Shown in pieces: positions 1 through 4,619 of a stretch of DNA of 5,673 bases (its first letter is position 1; the number at the start of each line of letters is the position of its first letter). The notes beneath the pieces are model-generated. The model did not search any database. It saw only the letters and a program-made list of their open reading frames with translations, and was not told the DNA's origin. The translations under genes were made by a program, and so were the position numbers. The DNA is taken from assembly GCA_011056825.1 (NCBI GenBank), contig DSBH01000068.1, positions 1 to 5,673 of the forward strand, in the 5' to 3' direction. Source of the stretch: Deltaproteobacteria bacterium (GTDB lineage: Bacteria > Desulfobacterota > Syntrophia > Syntrophales > UBA2210).

Positions 1-35
1 GAGTGAAACATCGGAGTAAGGGGGACTGTTACGCC

Positions 36-65
36 TTGACAGAGCGTTGTTTTTTGTGCGCTAAT
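36..65 (+). promoter_or_regulatory. sigma70-type promoter candidate for dusB
   Basis: A perfect -35 hexamer TTGACA (36-41) is followed after 18 bp by GCTAAT (60-65), which matches four of the six bases of the -10 consensus. The TG at 57-58 sits one base before it, as in an extended -10 element, and can compensate for the imperfect hexamer. Transcription would start near base 72, giving a leader of about 40 nt before the GTG of dusB. The spacer holds a run of six T. This is pattern matching only. Bases 1-35 before it show no recognisable gene or site. Confidence 0.5.
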
Positions 66-112
66 GCCGTCGCCGCCGGGGAAAATGACGATCCGGCGAG
101 GTCGCCCGGACA

Positions 113-1129
113 GTGAGCCCTGGTATGAGTATACCTATGAATATCGGCAGACTTTCATTATCGAACGGCCTTTTCCTGGCACCCATGGCCGGTATCAGCG
201 ATTCCGCATTCAGGATGGTGGCGCGGAGTTTCGGCGCCTCGCTCTGCTATAGCGAGATGATCAGCGCCGAAGGTCTCGTGCGTGGAACCGGCCGGTCCTT
301 TGAATATCTTGCATCGCCGCCTGGCGACAAACCCCTGGGTGTTCAGCTTTTCGGGGCAAAACCGGAGGCGCTGGCAGAGGCGGCGGTCATCGCGGTAGAG
401 CACAGCGCCGATCTTGTGGACATCAACATGGGGTGCCCCGTCAAAAAAGTTGTACGAAACGGCGCCGGCGCCGCTCTCATGAAGGACCCGGCACGGGCAG
501 TGGCTGTCGCATCGGCGGTGCGCCGTGCGGTAACGTGTCCCCTCACGGTAAAACTCAGGTCCGGCTGGAGCGAGACGTCGGTCAATGTCGTTGAAATCGC
601 TCGCATGATCCAGGACTGCGGTGTCGACGCGGTGACCGTTCATCCCCGGACGGCGGTCAGGGGATTCAGGGGAGACGCGGACTGGCGTCTCACGGCGCAG
701 GTCAAGAACGTCCTTTCCATTCCGGTTATTGGAAGCGGCGACATATGGACGGCCGACGACATTCGCCGGCTCAAGGAAGTCACCGGCTGCGACGCCGTGA
801 TGGTGGCCAGGGGAAGTCTGGGGAATCCCTGGATTTTCAGGGACGCCTTGCGGGAAGAAGAGTCGGGGCTTTCGGCGGGTGCTCCTTCCCCGGCGGAACG
901 GGAGGAAACGATCAGGCGCCACATGGAGCTTGCCCTCGCCATTTACGGGAAGAGCCGGGGCATGTTCATTTTCAGAAAACACATGCTCTGGTACACGAAA
1001 GGCCTGCCCGGCGGCGCCCGGTTCAGAAAGGCCGTCCTCCAGGAGAGAAGCGGGGAAGCCGTCCTGGAATCGCTGCACCGGTTTCTTCAATCGACGGAGG
1101 CTACGATGCCGACCGACGGTCAGGCGTGA
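113..1129 (+). CDS. dusB: tRNA-dihydrouridine synthase B (DusB family)
   Basis: This flavoenzyme uses FMN and NADPH in the cytoplasm to reduce specific uridines in tRNA to dihydrouridine. The 338-residue length is normal for the family. The TIM-barrel signatures appear in order: LAPMAGISD (22-30) at the flavin site, SEM (47-49), VQLFG (77-81), DINMGCP (103-109) with the catalytic Cys108, TVKLRSGW (145-152) with Lys147, TVHPRT (175-180) with His177, GSGD (207-210), and VARGSLGNPW for FMN phosphate. The C-terminal helical domain has the usual R-K-H...W-Y...G-L-P pattern. The start is taken as GTG at 113 because GCGAGGT (96-102) lies about 10 nt upstream; ATG at 125 or 137 has no clear ribosome site. 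In gammaproteobacteria dusB is often paired with fis, and no fis is seen here. The Dus family is certain. Assignment to the B subtype rests on overall resemblance and is slightly less sure. Confidence 0.95.
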   Translation: MSPGMSIPMNIGRLSLSNGLFLAPMAGISDSAFRMVARSFGASLCYSEMISAEGLVRGTGRSFEYLASPPGDKPLGVQLFGAKPEALAEAAVIAVEHSADLVDINMGCPVKKVVRNGAGAALMKDPARAVAVASAVRRAVTCPLTVKLRSGWSETSVNVVEIARMIQDCGVDAVTVHPRTAVRGFRGDADWRLTAQVKNVLSIPVIGSGDIWTADDIRRLKEVTGCDAVMVARGSLGNPWIFRDALREEESGLSAGAPSPAEREETIRRHMELALAIYGKSRGMFIFRKHMLWYTKGLPGGARFRKAVLQERSGEAVLESLHRFLQSTEATMPTDGQA

Positions 1130-1172
1130 CCCGCCTAACTATCTGTATTTGAATAATTATTTGCCATTCCGG

Positions 1173-1201
1173 CAAGGCCTCTTCGGGTAGAATTCGCCTT
1201 G
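1173..1201 (+). terminator. weak hairpin after dusB, doubtful terminator
   Basis: CAAGGC (1173-1178) and GCCTTG (1196-1201) form a 6-bp stem. Inside it, TTC (1182-1184) can pair with GAA (1190-1192) around a GGGTA loop. ACTTTTCC follows, so the T-run is short and interrupted. The structure lies 44 bp after the dusB stop and its right arm overlaps the -35 hexamer of the next promoter candidate. It could be a weak terminator, a site affecting that promoter, or chance. Confidence 0.25.
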
Positions 1202-1230
1202 ACTTTTCCGGTGGACCTGTTAATAGTAAT
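1199..1230 (+). promoter_or_regulatory. promoter candidate ahead of the zapB-zapA-ssrS genes
   Basis: TTGACT (1199-1204) matches five of six bases of the -35 consensus. An AT-rich stretch, TAATAGTAATAAT (1221-1233), follows at about the right distance. Candidate -10 hexamers are TAATAG (1221-1226, 16-bp spacer) and AGTAAT (1225-1230, 20-bp spacer), and neither is both well matched and ideally spaced. Transcripts would carry a leader of roughly 60 nt before the zapB-like GTG at 1293. The location at the head of the cluster supports it; the exact -10 is unresolved. Confidence 0.4.
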
Positions 1231-1292
1231 AATCACGTTACGTTTTAAAAAGGTTGGATTTTATTCATAGAGACGGGAAAGGTGTCTGAATA

Positions 1293-1523
1293 GTGGAGTC
1301 GGGAAAATTTGATCAACTCGAGGCGAAAATAAAACAAGTGGTCGACCGGTGCGTCGAACTGAAAAAGCAACTGGCTGAACAGGACGAGGTAATACTGGCG
1401 AAAGATCGGGAACTCAGGGAAGCGAACGCGACAATTCGTGCTTTGCAGGAAGATAAAGATGCGGTTCGAGTAAAGGTCGAATCCCTTCTTGAAAAGCTCG
1501 ACGCGCTGGAGCTTCCGTCATAA
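1293..1523 (+). CDS. zapB: ZapB-like coiled-coil cell-division protein
   Basis: This is a 76-residue, highly charged protein that appears to be almost entirely coiled coil. Core positions 6, 9, 13, 16, 20, 23, 27 and so on to 72 follow a 3-4 spacing without a break, about ten heptads. Most are Phe, Leu, Ile or Val, with polar exceptions at Gln30, Lys37 and Lys55. ZapB of E. coli (about 81 residues) is a dimeric coiled coil that binds ZapA and links the FtsZ ring to the chromosome. Length, heptads and position directly upstream of zapA support that role, but low-complexity coiled coils are poor evidence of homology, so the name is partly from context. GTG at 1293 is chosen because AAAGGTG (1278-1284) lies eight bases upstream. 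The stop is 17 nt before zapA, so the two are probably co-transcribed. Confidence 0.75.
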   Translation: MESGKFDQLEAKIKQVVDRCVELKKQLAEQDEVILAKDRELREANATIRALQEDKDAVRVKVESLLEKLDALELPS

Positions 1524-1526
1524 ACC

Positions 1527-1534
1527 AAAGGGGA
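1527..1534 (+). promoter_or_regulatory. ribosome binding site fixing the TTG start of zapA
   Basis: AAAGGGGA (1527-1534) lies six bases before TTG at 1541. No ATG or GTG in the zapA frame lies nearby that would leave the conserved N-terminal strand intact, so the purine-rich site decides for TTG. It overlaps nothing: the zapB-like stop ends at 1523. Confidence 0.7.
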
Positions 1535-1540
1535 CGGTGT

Positions 1541-1825
1541 TTGAAAAAACGTTTCGACATACGGGTGATGGATCAGGATTTTTCGATCCTCAGCGACAAG
1601 GAAGACGCCTATGTCGAACGAGTTGTCGATTTTGTCAACGATCGGGCACGAGAAACAAGGAAGGCTGTAAAGGACGGTACGGATTTGGGCATCGCCATAT
1701 TGGTCGCTTTGAATATAGCTGACGAGCTGTTTGAAGTGCGGAAACAGCGGGAAGAAGACATGGGCCAGATGGAGAGCCGGGCGGCAAGATTGATAGATTA
1801 TATAAGTACAAGAGGAAATACCTGA
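1541..1825 (+). CDS. zapA: cell division protein ZapA
   Basis: ZapA binds FtsZ and bundles its protofilaments at midcell. The 94-residue product fits the family (roughly 90-110). The N-terminal globular head contains the typical RFDIRVMDQDFSI strand (4-16), then YVERVVDFVND (24-34), a helix found in nearly all ZapA proteins. A central helix, IAILVALNIADELFE (51-65), leads into a charged C-terminal coiled coil (about 65-91) used for dimer and tetramer formation. Translation starts at TTG with a clear ribosome site. The neighbours are a ZapB-like gene 17 nt upstream and 6S RNA about 5 nt downstream; zapA next to 6S RNA is a long-known arrangement in proteobacteria. The name is well supported by sequence and context. 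Confidence 0.93.
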   Translation: MKKRFDIRVMDQDFSILSDKEDAYVERVVDFVNDRARETRKAVKDGTDLGIAILVALNIADELFEVRKQREEDMGQMESRAARLIDYISTRGNT

Positions 1826-1830
1826 TGGTG

Positions 1831-2029
1831 AAATCCCCTGCGATGTACGTGATTGACTGTTTTTTTTTGATCCAACAGCCATATGCAAGGAAGCCCTTCT
1901 TTTTCCGTGGTGAGCAGGTCTTCCCCGTTCCTCGCGGAACGGACGGAAGATAGCCTTAAGCGGAAAACAGGGTGTCCACCTTAGTATACGGTTCAAAAAG
2001 AGAGTTAACACGGCATCGGCGGGGGATTA
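1831..2029 (+). ncRNA. ssrS: 6S RNA, regulator of RNA polymerase
   Basis: 6S RNA binds the housekeeping sigma-factor holoenzyme by imitating an open promoter and represses many promoters in stationary phase. The roughly 199-nt region folds as a rod. AATCCCCTGCGATG (1832-1845) pairs with CATCGGCGGGGGATT (2014-2028), with one bulged G and one G-U pair. CGTG (1848-1851) pairs with CACG (2009-2012), and TTGACT (1853-1858) with AGTTAA (2003-2008). A U-run (1860-1868) faces five A (1995-1999). The apical hairpin is strong: TCTTCC (1919-1924) with GGAAGA (1945-1950), then CCGTTCC (1925-1931) with GGAACGG (1936-1942) and a TCGC loop. Short blocks match the E. coli RNA as I remember it: GGTGAGCA, AGCCTTAA, CCACCTT, GGTTCAA and GGCATC. 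The position right after zapA agrees. Ends are set from the closing stem and may be off by a few bases. I see no convincing promoter of its own, so it may be cut from the zapBA transcript. Confidence 0.93.
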
Positions 2030-2033
2030 AAAG

Positions 2034-2080
2034 GATCGGCAGAGTATCGGGGGCGTTTTTCGGTCCCGGTACTCCTGATC
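2034..2080 (+). other. long stable hairpin just after 6S RNA
   Basis: GATCGG (2034-2039) pairs with CTGATC read from 2075-2080, with one G-U pair. After a two-base bulge (CA, 2040-2041), GAGTATCGGGG (2042-2052) pairs with TCCCGGTACTC (2064-2074) with two G-U pairs. A G-G mismatch is followed by CG/CG closing a TTTTT loop (2056-2060). That makes about 19 pairs. On the + strand the following bases are TCTTCC, not a T-run, so it does not look like a standard intrinsic terminator. On the - strand it would be followed by CCTTTTAA, a weak terminator-like tail, though no - strand gene is known here. It may shape the 6S 3' end or belong to the rny leader. Confidence 0.55.
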
Positions 2081-2159
2081 TCTTCCGGTTCCAGCCCTGC
2101 CCCGGCAAGTCTTTCCTTACATTGCTTTCCTTCTTTGTGTCCCCGTAAATGGTTTAACG

Positions 2160-2197
2160 CTGCGACAGAAATGTTTCGTAAAGCGGAACTGCGACAG
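2160..2197 (+). repeat. 9-bp direct repeat flanking a hairpin at the rny ribosome site
   Basis: CTGCGACAG occurs at 2160-2168 and again at 2189-2197, 29 bp apart. Between them GTTTCG (2173-2178) can pair with CGGAAC (2184-2189), with one U-G pair, around a TAAAG loop. The second repeat copy touches the purine-rich ribosome site of rny. The arrangement could bind a regulator or be part of a translational control element; with a unit this short, chance is also possible. Confidence 0.4.
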
Positions 2198-2203
2198 GGA
2201 GGT
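2196..2203 (+). promoter_or_regulatory. strong ribosome binding site fixing the TTG start of rny
   Basis: AGGGAGGT contains GGAGGT, a full match to the anti-Shine-Dalgarno core, and lies seven bases before TTG at 2211. No in-frame ATG occurs between it and the membrane segment, so TTG is the likely start. A strong site paired with a weak start codon is common for tightly set expression. Confidence 0.75.
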
Positions 2204-2210
2204 AGGAACA

Positions 2211-3776
2211 TTGATCGGTTACGGATTACTTTCGGTAATCGTGGTGATAGCGATTGCTGCAGGAGTGGGGGGGGGATACCTGCTGAGGATACGGATTTCC
2301 AGGAAACTACTGGAATCATCGGAAAGTCTCTCGGCACGGATCGTCGAGGAAGCGAAAAAAGAAACGGAAACCATCAGGAAAGAGGCCATCCTGCAGGCCA
2401 AGGATTACCTGCTCAAGGCCAAGAACGAACTTGAAGAGGAATCGCGTCGGAAGAAAACGGAATACGAGAGAATCGATGCACGGCTTCAGCAGAAGGAAGA
2501 AACGCTGGACAAGCGCCTGGATGTTCTGGTGCAGAAGGAAAATTCCATCGAGACCCGCGAAAAATCCCTGATTGCCAGGGAAACACAGCTTGCCGAGAAG
2601 AACCGCCAGGCGGAAATTCTCGTGAGCGAGAGACAGCAACAGCTCGAAAAGGTGGCGGGCCTTTCGATGGAGGAGGCGCGCCAGCAGCTCGTCGATTCCA
2701 TGATTACCGCGGCCCGGGGCGAGGCGGCGTCGACAATCAGAAAAATCGAGGAGGAGGCGCGCAGGGAAGCGGAAAAACGGGCCCACGAGATTCTCGCCTA
2801 CGCCGTGCAACGTTACGCCTCGGATTATGTTGCTGAAAACACCGTGTCGGTGGTTAACCTTCCTTCGGACGAAATGAAGGGCAGGATCATCGGGCGCGAG
2901 GGCCGCAACATCCGGGCCATCGAAGCGGCCACGGGTACGGACCTTATCATCGACGACACGCCCGAAGCGGTCGTTCTCTCCAGTTTTGATCCCGTGCGGC
3001 GGGAAGTGGCGAAAAGGTCCCTGGAACGTCTCATCAGCGACGGCCGTATTCATCCGGGAAGAATCGAAGACGTGGTGAACAAGGTAAGGGCCGAGATTGA
3101 CACGGTTATACGGGAAACGGGCGAGCGGGTCGCCTTCGATATCGGCATTCACGATATTCATCCCGAGCTCTTGAATCTGCTGGGAAGGCTGAAATACCGG
3201 ACGAGCTTTTCACAGAATGTTCTTGAGCATTCCATCGAGGTCGCCCACCTGACCGGCATGATGGCGGCTGAGGTGGGGGCAAACGTCAAGGAAGCCAAGC
3301 GTGCGGGGCTGCTCCACGATATCGGAAAGGCCCTCGATCATGAAATCGAGGGGACCCATGCGGCCATCGGGGCGGAATACGCCAAGAAATACGGCGAGTC
3401 CGACAGAGTGGTTCAGGCAATCGCGGCACACCATGACGACGGTAGAAACAACACGCTGCTTGGCGTGCTCGTTCAGGCGGCGGACACGCTTTCCGCGGCG
3501 CGTCCCGGCGCGCGGAAGGAAATGTTGGAAACGTACGTGAAGCGCCTGACAGACCTTGAGCGAATCGCTAACTCCTTCAACGGTGTGGACAAGTGTTTTG
3601 CCATCCAGGCGGGCCGAGAAATCCGTATTCTCGTGGAGAACGAACATACCAGCGACAACGACGCCGTCATGCTTTGCAGGGACATAATAAATAAGATCGA
3701 ATCAGAGCTGACCTATCCGGGGCAGATCAAGGTAACCGTTATTCGGGAGATGAGGGTGTCGGACTATGCGAAATAA
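2211..3776 (+). CDS. rny: ribonuclease Y (membrane-anchored endoribonuclease)
   Basis: RNase Y makes the initiating internal cuts in mRNA decay and processing at the inner face of the cytoplasmic membrane. The 521-residue length is standard. Domains in order: an N-terminal membrane helix (about 3-25, rich in Ile, Val and Gly); a long charged coiled coil (about 30-195); a KH RNA-binding domain (about 210-275) with the GxxG loop GREG (228-231) in the motif GRIIGREGRNIRAIE; and an HD domain with His340 in NVLEHSIEVAHL, the metal-binding pair His369-Asp370 in LLHDIGKALDHE, and AIAAHHDD further on. All expected catalytic residues are present. The start is TTG with a strong ribosome site. Upstream lie 6S RNA and a structured leader. 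The ymdB start is 12 nt after the stop, the same neighbour pair as in Bacillus, so an rny-ymdB transcription unit is likely. The membrane segment contains a nine-G tract (2267-2275). Confidence 0.98.
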   Translation: MIGYGLLSVIVVIAIAAGVGGGYLLRIRISRKLLESSESLSARIVEEAKKETETIRKEAILQAKDYLLKAKNELEEESRRKKTEYERIDARLQQKEETLDKRLDVLVQKENSIETREKSLIARETQLAEKNRQAEILVSERQQQLEKVAGLSMEEARQQLVDSMITAARGEAASTIRKIEEEARREAEKRAHEILAYAVQRYASDYVAENTVSVVNLPSDEMKGRIIGREGRNIRAIEAATGTDLIIDDTPEAVVLSSFDPVRREVAKRSLERLISDGRIHPGRIEDVVNKVRAEIDTVIRETGERVAFDIGIHDIHPELLNLLGRLKYRTSFSQNVLEHSIEVAHLTGMMAAEVGANVKEAKRAGLLHDIGKALDHEIEGTHAAIGAEYAKKYGESDRVVQAIAAHHDDGRNNTLLGVLVQAADTLSAARPGARKEMLETYVKRLTDLERIANSFNGVDKCFAIQAGREIRILVENEHTSDNDAVMLCRDIINKIESELTYPGQIKVTVIREMRVSDYAK

Positions 3777-3788
3777 GCGCGGGCGATA

Positions 3789-4574
3789 ATGAAACTGTTG
3801 TTCATCGGAGATATTGTCGGCAAGCCGGGAAGGCGGGCGGTGAAGCAACTGCTGCCGGGATTGCGGGTACGCCATGGGATCGACGTAGTGATCGCCAACT
3901 GTGAGAACGCGGCCGGCGGTTTCGGCGTAACCCGGGATGTGGTCGACGAACTATTGCAGAGTTCCATTGATGTACTCACCTCAGGCAACCACATATGGGA
4001 CAAGAAAGATGTTCTTGAATTTATTGATGATTATCCCCTGCTTCTGAGGCCGGCCAACTATCCTGAAGGAACGCCTGGTCGCGGAAGCGTGGTGGCGGAC
4101 GGGCGCGAGTCGAATGCGTCCCTGGCCGTGATCAATCTGCAAGGACGTGTCTTCATGCAGTCTCTCGACTGTCCCTTCAAGGGTGCTCTTCGTGAAATAG
4201 ACGGGCTTTCGCGATCCGTCCCCGTCATCATTGTAGATATACACGCCGAGGCGACATCGGAGAAACAGGCCCTCGGGTGGTTTCTTGACGGGAAAGTCAG
4301 CGCCGTTATCGGTACCCACACGCACGTGCAGACCGCCGACGAGCGGATTCTGCCGGGAGGAACGGCCTATCTCACCGACGCGGGCATGACGGGCGCTTTC
4401 GACTCTGTTCTGGGAGTTCGAAAGGAAGCCGCACTGGAACGGTTTCTCACGGGTCTTCCCAACAAGTTCGAGGTAGCAAAGGGAAACATATGGCTCCAGG
4501 GGGTCGTCGTGGAGGTGAACGAGCAAAGCGGCCGGAGCTCGTCGATAACAAGGGTCAACGAAGTACTTGAGTAA
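3789..4574 (+). CDS. ymdB: YmdB-type metallophosphoesterase (TIGR00282 family)
   Basis: In Bacillus subtilis the homologue hydrolyses 2',3'-cyclic nucleotides and affects biofilm and motility decisions; that role is family knowledge, not shown here. The 261-residue length fits. The dinuclear metal site is complete: Asp8 in FIGDIVGKPGR, Glu39 and Asn40 in ANCENAAGG, Asn67 and His68 in SGNHIWD, His152 in DIHAEATSEK, and His177 and His179 in GTHTHVQT. The family tail motif YLTDAGMTGAFDSVLG follows. The ATG is 12 nt past the rny stop. The bases before it (GCGCGGGCGATA) give only a poor ribosome site, so translation may depend on coupling to rny. The substrate could be cyclic nucleotides made during RNA cleavage, which would fit the RNase neighbour, but that link is inference. 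This protein is unrelated to the E. coli macrodomain protein also called YmdB. Confidence 0.95.
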   Translation: MKLLFIGDIVGKPGRRAVKQLLPGLRVRHGIDVVIANCENAAGGFGVTRDVVDELLQSSIDVLTSGNHIWDKKDVLEFIDDYPLLLRPANYPEGTPGRGSVVADGRESNASLAVINLQGRVFMQSLDCPFKGALREIDGLSRSVPVIIVDIHAEATSEKQALGWFLDGKVSAVIGTHTHVQTADERILPGGTAYLTDAGMTGAFDSVLGVRKEAALERFLTGLPNKFEVAKGNIWLQGVVVEVNEQSGRSSSITRVNEVLE

Positions 4575-4619
4575 GGGTGGACAATGAATTTTCCGGAAAA
4601 CGATGAATAAAGGAAGAGC

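Noticed and set aside
64..252. Short + strand frame starting at ATG 64, overlapping the dusB start
   Set aside because: It is out of frame with dusB, has no ribosome site, and its translation is low-complexity with no known motif. Its ATG also sits on the -10 element of the promoter candidate.
158..1090. Long open frame on the - strand opposite dusB (about 310 codons)
   Set aside because: It lies wholly within dusB, which has clear enzyme motifs. The antisense translation shows no family signature and is explained by GC-rich codon use.
1161..1175. TTGCC-ATTCC-GGCAA hairpin after dusB as a terminator
   Set aside because: The stem is only 5 bp and is followed by GGCCTC with no T-run.
1790..1821. 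TTGATA near the end of zapA as the -35 of a 6S RNA promoter
   Set aside because: The nearest -10-like hexamers need a 19-20 bp spacer and match poorly; the bases are also constrained by zapA coding.
2122..2151. TTGCTT followed by TAAATG as a promoter for rny
   Set aside because: The -10 matches only three of six bases and the -35 is imperfect; too weak to list as a feature.
2316..3161. Long - strand open frame opposite rny, with similar ones opposite ymdB and tyrS
   Set aside because: They mirror strongly supported + strand genes and show no recognisable domains, so they are shadow frames.
4584..4610. Eight-codon mini-frame (MNFPENDE) between ymdB and tyrS, in frame with tyrS but closed by TAA
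   Set aside because: It has no tyrosine codons or attenuator structure to suggest a leader peptide, and the GGGTGG before it is too close to serve well as a ribosome site. Probably chance.
4575..4619. T-box or other tRNA-sensing leader ahead of tyrS
   Set aside because: The 45-nt gap is far too short and shows no T-box sequence or terminator.
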